A stretch of DNA of 64,000 nt from Micropterus salmoides (taxonomy: Eukaryota; Chordata; Actinopteri; Centrarchiformes; Centrarchidae), in contig NW_024041039.1 in assembly GCF_014851395.1 (NCBI RefSeq), positions 7,121,177-7,185,176 on the forward strand. Direction: 5' to 3'. The translations under genes were made by a program, and so were the position numbers. The notes under the pieces were generated by a model that saw nothing but the letters and a program-made list of their open reading frames with translations, did no database searches and was not told where the DNA came from. Position 1 is the stretch's first letter. Every line of letters starts with the position of its first letter. Shown here piece after piece: positions 22,441-33,666 of the stretch.

Positions 22441-24517
22441 GCAGTATCGGCCGATACCGATCACCAGGTCTATTTGAAGCCTTTTATTTATCATGTAGCA
22501 TTATACAGCATACTGTACATTGATTTAATTAGTCCTAAAAACAATGTATTAAGTATTAAAATTAACAGATGATAAAGTCTCATTATGTTATTGCCAGAAA
22601 AACATGGGCAACAGATTCCACTCCATCAGTCTTAGAAACTTAAACCACAGGAGCCTTTGTCTGGTTACTGCAAACATCTTATAGCTTAACAAATCAACAA
22701 AAACAGAACAAACAGCACATATACATTATACATTTACTTCAACTATAAAAACTGCAACAAAAAGGTTGTAGCCAAAATATTTAGGAGATAAATGAGCACA
22801 GGCATCATGAGTCAATGATAAACTCTGAAGTAGCCGCTTTTTGTTTTGTGGGCTTTAGGAGGTAGAGAGAGGAGTAGACAGAGGGAGAGTGAGCTACAGA
22901 GAGGAGTCATAACTGTCATCATTGAGATTTGAAAGGGAAATTTTAATAAATAAAAGTATGTTATTATATGTTGTAAGGTATTAGTACAATTCCATATTAT
23001 ACTATTAGTATATTGTTAATATTACTTATAGTTATTATATTCATTATAATTTCATATAGCCTAGTTTACAAGTTTACCACTAGTATAGGGCTAATATTAT
23101 TTCAGTGGGATGTTCATTTATTAAATCCTTGAGCAAGAAGCACAGTCTAAATCTTTTACATAGGCCTACTACCACCGGCTTTACCAGAGGAGAGAGTAGC
23201 AAACACTTTAAATATGGCCAGTCGGTTTTTATTTGATTTTATAAAGGTTAAAAATACAGGAGATTTACAGGCTAACATTTAAATGGGAGAATCACAGGGA
23301 AAACGGGAGAGTTGACATGATGTTAGGTAATGTAAGGCTATATCCACACTACTATGTTTTTTAAACAGTTTTATAACAAATACGATCTTCTCCGTCCACA
23401 GCAGCATTTTAGCTGCGTACCAGAGTTGATGTCCGTCTACATTAAAACAGATGAAGCAGATGGTTTACTCCACAGTTGCAGAAGATTTGGCGAAAGAAGA
23501 AAGTAATGGAGACGAATAACCACACCAGGTATTTTTTTGGATTGAGCGACAACGAAGTGTAACTTAAAGTAACACGGGGGTACAAAGACACTGTGGCACC
23601 GCCATGTTGAGTTTTTGCAACCAGGAAGTGCCCGGAAGTGACCATATTTGGACGAGACGGTGGAGCTTCGGGTCTGAGATGTGAATCCAATGCGGAAGTC
23701 CCTTAAATCTGCATTCTATCGAACAGCCAGCAGGGGGGCAACTCTTCCGGTTGCAAAAAAAAGTCCAGTTCTATTAGAAATAATGGTAAAATGAGGCTAC
23801 TTCTCAGCTGATTTATTACCTCGGTAAACACTTTCCTAATGAGTTTATGGTCTCAATTGCTAGTTTCATGTCTTCTTCAATACAACATGATGTTCATTTA
23901 GTAAATTATGGTCCCATTTAGAGCAAAATAGACCACAAAGCATTCTTCATGGTGGGATTATCTGTGATTGACAAGTTGTTACCATGGCGACCTGTCTATC
24001 AGGCTAGAGTGACTCGTACCCACGGCACTGTGTGAATTTAACCAGACTCGCTGATAAAGCTTATTAGGAATTGGTTGTTCACTTTCTCTGGTGAGTACAT
24101 TTAGTTTTAAGACTGCTGTTCGCTGGACAAAGTTGTTAAAATGTTAAAAAACTGTTAAAATGACAGTTAACATTATTAATTGAATTACAGATGCACCCAG
24201 CTAGGCAAGTTAGCTAGCTCCACACCCCGTCTCGTCCAAATATGGTCACGTCTGGTTGCCAAGAATCAACATGGCAGCGCCCTAACGGCCAAACTCAAGG
24301 CTTCAAAACCGCAGTCCACAAACCAACGGGTGATGACATGATGACTAAGTCCACTTATATACAGTGCGTGAGTGAATCCATTTTAGCTGCAGTTGACAAT
24401 TTGGCTGTGAGGATTGCATCATCTGATCGGCATTTCTTGTTAGAGACCACCAATTAAACTAGTTAAAGCCATTATCGGCCGATTACAATCGGTGACCGAT
24501 TGATCGGAGCACCCTTA
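22441..24517. repeat. Composite DNA-transposon region with an inner element nested inside
   Basis: The left edge carries TATCGGCCGATACCGATCAC and the right edge ATCGGCCGATTACAATCGG then GATTGATCGGAGCACCC, phrases that belong to one fish DNA-transposon family. The right edge looks like a genuine terminus; the left looks internal. A separate element with its own inverted repeats (23595-24283) sits within. No transposase is recognisable. Confidence 0.5.
23595..24283. mobile_element. Non-autonomous DNA transposon with about 65-70-bp inverted repeats
   Basis: The left arm (23595-23666) and the reverse complement of the right arm (24218-24283) share GCCATGTTGA, GGCAACCAG or TGCAACCAG, and an identical GTGACCATATTTGGACGAGA core (left 23639, right 24249 downward). 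The interior (about 500 bases) has no coding capacity. The family is not assigned. It lies inside the repeat composite 22441-24517. Confidence 0.72.
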
Positions 24518-25827
24518 ATAGATACAATCACTTTCTTAGGTTTAGGCATGCACCCTTTTGATGCTTAAGGTCTTCAACAGGCTGTCAATGTCTTTTAACA
24601 TTAACGTTGGTAGCTAGCTAGTTAGCTACTACTAACGTTATGTAGCTAACATTAACGACATCACATAACTAACTTACGTAAGTTACGCAACATACGTAAC
24701 TTAAATAAAAACAAGTCAATCTTATCTTTTTATTAAATTTTTGTTTCACATGTGAAATAAGTTAAGAAATCAGCGTGCTATTCATATGCCTTCTGATGAT
24801 ACCAGGCTGGGATAACAGGTTACCAGATGTCTACTCTGTCCAATTAGCAACTTTACATGAGTGGTAACAAAGTCTGTTCATGATGCTTTGCCATAACAAG
24901 TTAAATTCAATAAAGAAGCTGTGAAACTACATTTCTCTCTCAATGTGAAAGCAGTGCTAACGACAGCATTTGCTGCTGTGACACAAAACTGGATCCGATA
25001 ATGATGAAACTCTGTCAGGAAGGGTGACAGCTCCCCTGGACTGAGTGGCGTACTCTTAACTATTCACAAGCAAGAAACCGGTTCACACTCACACTCGACA
25101 CAAAGCACAGGAGAGGAATAGGAAGTGACTTCTCTCTTGGCGTGGATGTGAGCGTGTAGGCGGTGCAGAGCTGCTGCTGCTGCAGCTGAAGCCAGGCAGG
25201 GCAGAGCATGCAGTGCCACCTTACTGATACTGAGAGTGTACGAGGAGTTCTGTTTCCATATCAAAAATGTACTCTTTAAAAAAAAAAGACTGTAAAAGTT
25301 ACGGTGAAGTACTTTTAATGAAATGCTAGAAACTTTACAACCAGGAAAATTGACCGTTTCTACATATAAGTCTATTTATTTTTTCAAATTGCGTACTATG
25401 TAGCAATTTAGATCAAGATGTTGTATTGTGGTTACTGTGATGCTCACCTAGTGTTTCTAAATTAGGTAGGCTTAATAAAATCAAGGCAAAATATGTCGTC
25501 AAGTAATATTTTTAACTCCAGTATTTCTGGAAAGTCTAATGAAAATCATGATAATACTATTTATGGTGATATTGTTGACCACATCTTGTTGGTACAAGTC
25601 CTTATTTTCAAACAGGTGGAAATAACATTTTAAAATCAGGGTGAGAATAGGACTATAAAAATCCCTTACGAAGCGCACATAATCACCAGCCTCAATCTAT
25701 TAAAGCATATTTTAAACTGTGCTCACCGCAAGTGGACCTCTTTAACTGGATACTAATGTGAACAGTTACTTGTTACAGCAGGAAACAACATGGGTATGTA
25801 TGACGTTGACAGTGTGTGAGGTTATTA
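24518..25827. other. Non-coding; short AACGTTA/GCTAGC-rich patch
   Basis: At 24600-24710 the text is rich in TAACGTTA, GCTAGCTAG and TTACGTAAG short palindromes, a pattern common in fish repeats. Otherwise no gene or named repeat is seen up to the TA target at 25826-25827. Confidence 0.4.
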
Positions 25828-26626
25828 CAGTTTTTCTCAATTGCTTAAACACTGTAATCAGGCATTTGAACTAAAATGTCAAAACCATAATTCCATTTTT
25901 CAAAAAGCACACCCATTTCCCTAAACTTTACACCCAAATGCCTTCATTTCTCATTGCCTACACCATGTGGTCATTGAGAAAGCACCAACATTCAATATTG
26001 TTCACTCAAGTCAGCACAAGTTGACCTCATTTAGCACATAAGTACCCAGGTGGAAACAAAAACAATCATAATTGATAACACATCAATCAGAGTCTTCAAT
26101 AGATAGATAAAAAGGCCAGAGTCAGTTTATTCAGTTGGAACAATGGATCCAGAGAAATCTGAAGGAAGAGGTGGAGGACACCAGAGAGGAGGAGGAGCAG
26201 GAGGAGGAGGAAGAGGAGGAGAATCTCTGGCCTGTCCCAGACCAAAGACAGGATGCTGGGGCAGAATAATTTGGTGGGTTGTACAGTAAGGATTAAAAAA
26301 TGTGCAAATGTTTACATTTGTTATTTCTTTTAATGTGTTCATCTTGTGAAAAGGTTTTTGAGGGGGATAACCACAAGCAACATTACTTATAATCAGTTTT
26401 TGTAGTATTGTTTTGAATTTATCTCACCAGTGTGTAAGACAGTGTGTTGTAGTGTGTGTGTTTCTGAAGAGCTCTGAGGGCAAAGTTTGGTTTTTCAGCA
26501 AGATTGAATGGTTTTGAGTGGAGAGCTTCATTTTGACCTGAAAATAGGAAGTTTGGGGAATTGGGTGAGAAGTTGTGGATTTGCATTTAGAGTTTTAAGA
26601 AATGTTTAAGCAATCAAGACAAACTG
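25828..26626 (+). mobile_element. Mariner/IS630-type DNA transposon, internally deleted (799 bp)
   Basis: The ends CAGTTTTTCTCAATTGCTTA (left) and, reversed, CAGTTTGTCTTGATTGCTTA (right) are imperfect inverted repeats flanked by TA (25826-25827 and 26627-26628). The interior keeps only the first 48 codons of an arginine-glycine-rich protein (26143-26289), typical of a fish transposase family that starts with an RG-rich tail. Most of the gene has been deleted, so any mobility would need enzyme supplied from elsewhere. Confidence 0.78.
26143..26289 (+). pseudogene. RG-rich N-terminal remnant of a transposase
   Basis: ATG at 26143 opens a 48-codon frame that starts MDPEKSEGRGGGHQRGGGAG, continues Gly/Arg-rich, then leaves the family pattern at ESLACPRPKTGCWG and stops at TAA 26287-26289. 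From memory, fish IS630-like transposases begin with MDPE followed by long RG repeats and then a helix-turn-helix; the helix-turn-helix and DDE core are absent here. The purine-rich coding strand (GGA repeats) could also be slippage-prone. It is unlikely to be expressed as a functional protein. Confidence 0.6.
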
Positions 26627-26628
26627 TA

Positions 26629-27132
26629 AACCCCACATCCCAAGTCAATAGCAACGCGTCTCAAGTCGTTTAGTATACTTACTAAAGAGAGTAAACCCAA
26701 TGCTTTTTAAAATGTGTATTGCTTTCCAAAATACTTAAAAAGCAAAATGATCAGGTGTGCCTTGGTATGTTATTTCCATGACATAATTCCCAGCATTTGT
26801 GATTTCTGCACCAAATGTTTCACATGTTGCTGTACATTTTTGGTTGACCACAGCATATTCATTACATCCAAATATAATTCAAGTCATTCATTGAAAGAGT
26901 CAAGTCATCAGATTCATGACTCGAGTCTGACTTGTGTCCAAACCTCTGATTATTGTTAATTTAACAACTATGCGTATGGCGTACCCTTTTCTCTGATTCA
27001 GAAAAGGTTTGACTCATAGCCAATGAAAAAAAAAATGGATGCAACGATCATGATTTTAATTTTTCTTTCCCGAGCAGGTGCAACCAAACTAACATGAGCA
27101 TGAAATGTTTCCTGAAACAGACTAGGAAATAT
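26629..27132. other. Non-coding, nothing recognised
   Basis: Spacer between two DNA transposons. No gene or repeat is supported. Confidence 0.45.
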
Positions 27133-27135
27133 CAG

Positions 27136-28037
27136 GGCCTGTATTTATCAAGCTTCTCAGAACTGGCTCAAAGCTGTGCTTAAAAGTTAGTTATCAAGCA
27201 ACATAGTCCTAATTTGAGTGAAGTGTAGGACTAAATCTTAAGTGTCAGTCTTAGCGCCGATGTAAGACACTTTTCTGGGCCGCAAACAGGATTTTGGATG
27301 ACAATGTAGCCAAGGACCAATCACTAAATAGATTTCCTTATTTAAGAATATTCTCAGATAAATTCACATTGAATGGTGAAATTCCAAAGAGGAGTTTATA
27401 TTCAACACACATTTAACAATAAAGAATTTTCAAGATAATACATTATGATATAGGTCTACACATTAATAAATGAAAGATTAAAAAAAGTCTGTCTTTATAT
27501 GAGTGCTATCAAATGTGCCTAGTGCTCCTGTATTGCCGGCTATTTGCATAAACTGTGTTTGCTTCTGTCGGATTACAGAGGGTGTTGTTGGGAAGTCAAT
27601 GAAACGCGTGACAGTGTGTGGAGCAGTAAGTGCTAAAATTGTTTCCATGACTATTCGGCCTATTGATGGTTGTGACGGGCCAAAATCATCAGCATTGCTG
27701 CGTTCGCCCAGTGGCAAATAAACAATGCGTCATCTCCACCTTCAATTTAACTGAAAACGCATTTACTGCGTAAAGTCAGTGGTGAGATGACCAACTCGCT
27801 GACAAAGATTATGCCTGCGCTGTCCGACAGTGCCATCACAAGCCCTACTGGCAACTCCTAACCACCTGAGAGACCTCTCGAGCTGTCTTAAATAATAAGG
27901 AGAGTAAGAGTGATTCTTAGCTTTGAGAAATTTGATAACTTGCTTTTATCCTTAAGTTTAAAAGAAAGAGTAAATTTCATGAATTCTCAGCACTTAAGAC
28001 TAAAATGGCACTTTGAGAAGCTTGATAAATACTGGCC
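27136..28037 (-). mobile_element. PIF/Harbinger transposon, internally deleted (902 bp)
   Basis: The ends are inverted repeats: the left GGCCTGTATTTATCAAGCTT matches the right, read in reverse, GGCCAGTATTTATCAAGCTT, continuing CTCA. Three-base direct copies CAG flank the element (27133-27135 and 28038-28040), in keeping with the 3-bp target duplication of Harbinger elements. The interior retains a transposase fragment on the minus strand. No second (MYB-like) gene is seen; autonomous Harbingers are several kilobases long, so most of the element has been lost. Confidence 0.85.
27478..27717 (-). pseudogene. Harbinger (HARBI1-like) transposase fragment
   Basis: Minus-strand frame of 79 codons. 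The central part reads DDFGPSQPSIGRIVMETILA, then TVTRFIDFPTT, then QFMQIAGNTGALGTFDSTHI. In HARBI1-type transposases a helix-turn-helix-like SQ.SVSRIV block is followed by I.FP and then F..IAGFPNVVGAIDCTHI, which contains the first catalytic aspartate. Here that Asp survives in GTFDSTHI but the rest of the DDE domain is missing after a frame end at 27478. The 5' part of the gene is also absent. Confidence 0.83.
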
Positions 28038-28040
28038 CAG

Positions 28041-28684
28041 ATCTAACAACAAATGAATAAGACTAGGAATGTGACCAAGCAGTTAATCCTGACTTTTAAT
28101 ACTAAACAGGTTTCAATATTTGACTATTTGACACATTTTTAACACACTGGAGTTTAGGTAGAGATGATTGGAATCCTCTTACCAAAACATTCACCAACCA
28201 GCACAGATTGGGAGCAATTGGACAAATGGTAAAAGAGACACCTGGTATTTATTGGATGAGGGTTTCAGGAAAAGGCAGTGATGAAACAACCAATTTAGGC
28301 TGGATTCATACAAGAACACACGGTCTGATTTTAACTTTTTGTAATGCAGTTCAGATCCTCTCATGGACAAGTACAGAAGGCCAAACCACATGGAATATGA
28401 CTTTTTAAATCTGCAACCCAAATCTGACTCAAAGCTCTCACTGGTGAAAAACTGCATACGATCAGATTTCCTTGTGTTTAAACAGCAATGTAGCCTTCTG
28501 TGTGTCACAAAGAGATAAACTTTGATTATCTTTTCCATTGTGGATGCAGCTTTAGTTTATGTATGCAGATGCCTCATGGAACCAACTCATGAGCTTGGAA
28601 TTATGAGGTGACATCTGCATGGAGAGTAGTTTTGCCATTACCAAGAATTGAAAAAACAAGTGTTGCATGTGCATGCTTTAAGTG
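28041..28684. other. Non-coding, nothing recognised
   Basis: Spacer between the Harbinger element and the next MITE, with no gene-like frame or repeat. Confidence 0.45.
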
Positions 28685-29170
28685 CAATTTATTCTTCTGC
28701 GTCAAATCGACGGCTTAGCCCCCTACCCTACGCCATCACCTACGGCGTAGCCTGACGTGCACCTCCTCAAAAATGTACCTACATGTCGAGTTGACGCGGA
28801 CCGTAAGCTCTGTGATTGGTCGGCTGGGTAGCCTCGCAATGCCTCCGAGCCGACAGGAAGTGCCCATGCTTTGAAGTAACTTTTACTAGCGGCCAAAACG
28901 GCGGCTATAACACAGTGGAAATAATATATTTGACTGCCACCACCCGAGCGAAATGACTTGTTTTACTATCAGGATGTGATCCATTCGGTCGATAAAATTT
29001 GAAAAGGTTACACCAGCCGCACGTTTACAATTTTACCCCCATTCACGTTAGCGGAGGGCTAAAACGGAAGTTAGCCTGCTCGGCCGGCAAGCGTTTGGGG
29101 GTGTTATTGCAGATTGACGGAAACACGGACGCACAAGTAGAAATGCCTGCCTACGCATAAGTATAAATCA
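28685..29170. mobile_element. CpG-rich MITE-like element
   Basis: The left end ATTTATTCTTCTGCGT and the reversed right end ATTTATACTTATGCGT match at 14 of 16 positions. The interior is unusually CpG-rich for this window and contains a hairpin made of TACGCC and GGCGTA near 28729-28750. No open frame. I recall similar non-autonomous elements in other fish, but the superfamily is not assigned. Confidence 0.58.
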
Positions 29171-29754
29171 ACCTTTAATCATAACTGGATATTTTCAACC
29201 TGGGCCTCTTTATGCTAGTATTTTGCCAACAGACACAGAAGGCCACAACTCATATCAAAAATAAATATACTCTAGCTTTTCAAATCATTATTTCAATAGG
29301 TGAAGGCAGAATTGGGCCAATTTCTGTCATCTGGGTAGCAAGCAATTTCCACTCACTATTAAGGCATGTATAAGAATGACACTCATTGACCTCAAGGTAT
29401 CCCTGTAATAATCAAGTTTACCTTCATGCAATTATCTTAAATGGCTTGGCTTAAAGATAAAATTCTTTAATCATCTCTCAAATCATCTGCATCTGGTCTT
29501 CTGCTCTGAAAATGTCAAATTTTGCATTTACACAATCTGCTTGGACCATGATCATTGCCGCTTGCAGCTATATCATGGCTATATTCCTATATAGCAGCTC
29601 ACTTGGGCCTTATTGTAGCACAATAGCAGCTCCTAAAAACCTTCTTGGTATGTTTTTATATATGTATTCAGAATATAAGTGATTATGGATACATTAGTCA
29701 TTTATAAACAGATAATGCACATTCATTTTTAGCAGTGATACCCTTTTGTAACCC
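29171..29754. other. Non-coding, nothing recognised
   Basis: AT-rich text with no recognisable feature. Confidence 0.45.
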
Positions 29755-29950
29755 ACCTGCCAAGTTTGTTTTCACAGGGTCCAAGTACAAAAGGTAATCT
29801 TAAACCTTAATATGACCTCAGTGAGACTTGAATACACACTATAGGCATGACTTCCCCAATTGTTGGCAAGTAGCACCTATGGATTTGAACCCTTGACCTT
29901 TGTATCCCCAGAGGAGGTGACTTACTGACTAAGCCATTGCTGAGACTACA
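29755..29950 (-). repeat. tRNA-derived SINE, minus strand
   Basis: Read on the minus strand the head has an A-box-like TGGCTTAGTCAGTAAG (29936-29921) and a B box GGGTTCAAATCC (29892-29881), about 30 bases apart, as in a tRNA-like polymerase III promoter. A non-tRNA body follows down to about 29755. This is a different family from the SINEs at 4614 and 21249. Confidence 0.66.
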
Positions 29951-31453
29951 GTACAAATTAAAGTGAGATAGTGAATATCACGCAGGCTCATCGTTTGAAT
30001 GATCTGACCATCCTTCAAAACACTTGATATCTGTCATTTGGATAATGTCTGGGTCAATTTTGGTAAGATTTGAAAAAAAACTTGTGGAGATACAGATGTT
30101 ACTTGATTTAGCCTATTTTGAAAAATACACAGAATACACTTGAATTGATATTGATTTTTTTTCAGTGGGCCTTCTTTCAGGTGGCTTAAATATGTTTTGC
30201 AGCTGACCCTGTCCACAGAAGTAGATTGCTTAGCTTCTGTGGAGGTACAGCTCTTATTTCTTATGGATAAGTACCTCATACAGCCTCATTTCAAAAAAGT
30301 AAAAATGTTTAATTCAAAAACAAATTTATGTATAGAAATTCATTTGACAACTTTAGTCTGTAGATGATTCTGCCAGTGTTTCGAGATGATTTGCCCAACA
30401 GTTTTGATGAGTTCCCGAAAATAGTTTTTTGAGAAAATTGAGAAAGAGTCACAAAATTTGCCATTTTTAGAGCACCACTGGAGCAAATATGCAAATTAAT
30501 TGAGATTCATTATTGTGAATTACTACCTCGTGACGGAACGTTTCTATTTTAACCCGCGCAGCCCAGGAAACTCACAGACCGAATGCATGTGTTCCAATCG
30601 TATAACGTGATGCTACTCTGCCAATCAAATCTGTGCATTCTGATAAGCATTGCAGGTCAAGTCTGCGAGTGAGATTCACCGAGGAAGAGAGGAGACAAAA
30701 GGGAAAAGAGATATCACATGGCTTTTAATCAAGATTTTTACATTTACTCTTCCCACTGCAGTTCAAAACCAGAATATCTCACATATCTCCAATCCTAGCT
30801 GACAGGACAAGCTAGAGCTCACGTTTCTCAACAAGAGAAAGTAGGGAAGTGATATATAAGAGGGAATGAAAGAGAAGAGGAGGTATTAAAGCTGTTCATT
30901 TGTTAAGATGTGTTGAGTGTTTATTATAAAATTGTTTGAGACTACACTTTAATCACTTCAAGCTACACTTTTTATTTTATTTTTTTTCCTGAAATGAAGC
31001 ACTTTATTTTAAAATACACATTTAAAAAAACTCTTATGTATATTTTTTAAATGCAGCCTTTAGTAGCCTTTAGAATGTATTATTATTGCAGTTATTATTT
31101 ATTATCCGCCAAGTTTGATGTGAAAACTGTAAATATTGTTGAAATATTATTTGATTTGACAGTCAGTTGTTGACTAAAAACACATGTTGATACAACTATA
31201 CATTATTGTACTGAATGATAACGCAAGTTAGTCATTGGACTGGACCTCTTTGAATTTTAATTGAATACCCCTGCAAACCAAGCTATTTAAGATAATTGCA
31301 AAAATGTAAACTTGATGGTTACACCGTCACCTTGAAGTCAATAAGTGTCATCTTATACGCCTGGGTAGTGGGTGGAATTTGCAACCCACCTGCCAATTTT
31401 GGTGCTTTTTGGCGGAGAAAAAGAAGAACAAGAAGAAAGAATATAGCTGATGA
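29951..31453. other. Non-coding, nothing recognised
   Basis: AT-rich stretch containing a small CpG-bearing patch at about 30525-30620. No gene or repeat can be supported. Confidence 0.45.
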
Positions 31454-31622
31454 TACACGGAGCAGCTTTTAGAGCAATGTTGTTGGGAAATGTTGCCATC
31501 AATTTTAATGAGCAAAGATTACTATCGTAATCCGCCCCCCCACCGCTATCCATTCAAAACATAATCGGACTTGCCACCAGCAAGATTGCCCAGCAACATT
31601 GCTGAAAAAGTTGTCCCATGTA
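31454..31622. mobile_element. Short MITE, about 169 bp
   Basis: The left arm (TACACGGAGCAGCTTTTAGA, then GCAATGTTGTTGGGAAATGT) and the reversed right arm (TACATGGGACAACTTTTTCA, then GCAATGTTGCTGGGCAATCT) match at roughly three quarters of about 42 positions. The interior is non-coding with a C/G run (TCCGCCCCCCCACC). Superfamily not assigned. Confidence 0.55.
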
Positions 31623-32367
31623 AGCTTAACACTTCAGTATATTGGACTGTCACTGTGACAAATGTTACATTTATTAAAGGAAATATATAAAGAACAGTCG
31701 TTCTTCAAGAGTTTATCTTTGAAGCCAGCAAAACATTTATGTTATAATAGAGGCACACTTTTTGAAAAAAGGGAGACAAAAGGCTTTGCGCCTGCACATA
31801 ATGTTTCTTTTCTGCTAAGGATATTATAACCTTTGCACTTTTAGCTCAAAAGGAAAATAACTGATTTAATGCACTCAATTTAGAAGAGTTACTAGGGAAG
31901 TCTGATAAAATGTTCCCATAAGACTTTACAGAAATAAACTCTTAAATGTGCTTCATGCTTATTTATTTATTTCCCCCCAAGCCAAAAAAAGGATGTTGTC
32001 TGCCGTTGACCCGGATAAAGCTGAAAGTTAATATTTTTACTATGAGGCCTTGCCATGGGCTTACTCAAAGGAGTCCCATGGGCAAGCAAAGGGGTTATAT
32101 AATTCAGGGATATGTAACTTTGATGTAAGTGGGCAGAAGAAAACTTTGTGGTTAGATAGCACTCAGCGGGAAAGTGTGTATGTGTGTGTTCACAGCCCTT
32201 AAGTGACATATGCATTCAAACAGATGACATGATGTAATGTGTGGTGGCATTCTGTAAGATAGTAGGAATAATTATAAATCAGGTGCTTAAATATTGACGA
32301 GGTTGGAGAATTTTAGCAATGTTTATGTGTTGGTATCATGGAGGCTAACATTCCAGATGATTGGGCA
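31623..32367. other. Non-coding; imperfect hairpin at about 32048-32088
   Basis: CTTGCCATGGG is followed 17 bases later by CCCATGGGCAAG, an imperfect inverted repeat. No gene is seen. Confidence 0.4.
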
Positions 32368-32530
32368 TGTAGAGATTCTACATTTATCTGACGCTTTTAT
32401 CCAAAGCGACTTACAATTGCTATACACGTCAGAGGTCGCACGCCTCTGGAGCAACAAGGTTAAGTGTCTTGCTCAGGGACTCAATGGTGGATGTCTCACA
32501 ATGGGAACTTATTCCTTTAAATTATCCTCA
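32368..32530 (+). repeat. Common teleost interspersed repeat (SINE-like core)
   Basis: This carries ATCTGACGCTTTTATCCAAA, GCGACTTACAATTGCTATA, a GTCAGAGGTCGCACGCCTCT stem-like segment and AAGTGTCTTGCTCAGGGAC, phrases found together in very many copies in fish genomes (from memory). The typical tRNA-like reverse B-box end is not clear here. Confidence 0.68.
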
Positions 32531-32929
32531 AGATGCCTTACGTAATGTTCATTGTTGTTGTGACATGCAATTAGGGACAGTTGGAAAAAGAGAATATTGT
32601 TTTTACCCTCCACTCCTTTTATATGTAAGTTTAAATGCTTTTAATTCATTTTGTCAGGTTGATTTTCTTGTATGAATTTGATTGTATCATGTAAAGTTCT
32701 TTTATACAAATTCAATATATATACATATACAACTACTAAACTACTACTTCCTTTTTGTATTTCCTTTCAGAAATAGTTTAGGAAGTATCCTTTCTTCTTT
32801 TGGCCCACTGGGGCAGTGAAAAATGTAAACACATTGATATATTCTCCCCTAATAAAGCTGTCATGACTAATATCTCAAACAGCTGCTCAATTACACATTT
32901 AGGAAACACAGTCTGGTGACATTTTAAAA
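32531..32929. other. Non-coding, nothing recognised
   Basis: AT-rich text without recognisable features. Confidence 0.4.
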
Positions 32930-33050
32930 CTTTTTTAGCTCTGTTTTGGTCTCCACCAACTCTTGAGGAAAATATCTTGCTATTTAGCGGCTTACTTGCA
33001 GTCAGTTTATTAGAGCTTTCCTGCTGAAAACAGCTGCCTGCAGGACACTG
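32930..33050 (+). repeat. Interspersed repeat family R2, copy A
   Basis: AGCTCTGTTTTGGTCTCCAC, AACTCTTGAGGAAAATATCT and AAAACAGCTGCCTGC recur in order at 59040-59335 and, reversed, at 43540-43860. Fragmentary copy; family unknown to me. Confidence 0.55.
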
Positions 33051-33649
33051 GTTTTCAGCAACTTAAAGCAATTTGAAAGTAGAATAATATTTAATTCCTA
33101 CATGATCAACATTTACATCAACCAGTTGTAAGCAGCTTTGACAATACAGCTGCAAGCACAGAAAGATCATCTACCGAGGGAAGAGCTGGGAAATTAATCA
33201 AAATTGAAGCTATGTATTTATTTTTCCAAGGCAAGAACGAGTATGAACAGATACATTTTCAGCCTGCTTGAGTTTCAAATACATGAGTGTTGACAGTTAA
33301 ATCTTTTTTGTCATTTGGCAAATTTAAAGGGAAAGAACTGAAGCAAGTCCCCTGAATTTGTATGAGCATGGCACAGTAACAATACTCAGTGAACAGTGTG
33401 TGCAGAAATGTGATCAGTTTCACCCCTGTGGGGTTTTAGGAAGGCTCTAAATAAATGTGATGCACTGACCATAGCCTGCAGCACAACAGGCTTTTACAGC
33501 GAGCAGGAAGTCAAGTGGCATCACTTTCTGTCCCTGATATAGCTGGAATAAAATTGCCCCATTTAGAATGCACTGATGTTCAATATCAACAATCATTCTG
33601 CCGTTTAAAATCCTTTTTCAATATGGGCTCGTAAATACTGACACTGTCA
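33051..33649. other. Non-coding, nothing recognised
   Basis: Single-copy-looking DNA with no gene supported. Confidence 0.4.
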
Positions 33650-33666
33650 CCCCCCCCCCCCCCCCC
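33650..33666 (+). repeat. Poly-C tract of 17 bases
   Basis: Uninterrupted run of 17 C, then TCCC. Such a run is prone to length error in sequencing and to G-quadruplex formation on the other strand. Confidence 0.95.

Noticed and set aside
26143..26342. Proline-rich minus-strand frame opposite the GGA-repeat stretch
   Set aside because: It is the complement of the RG-rich transposase remnant and reflects low-complexity sequence.
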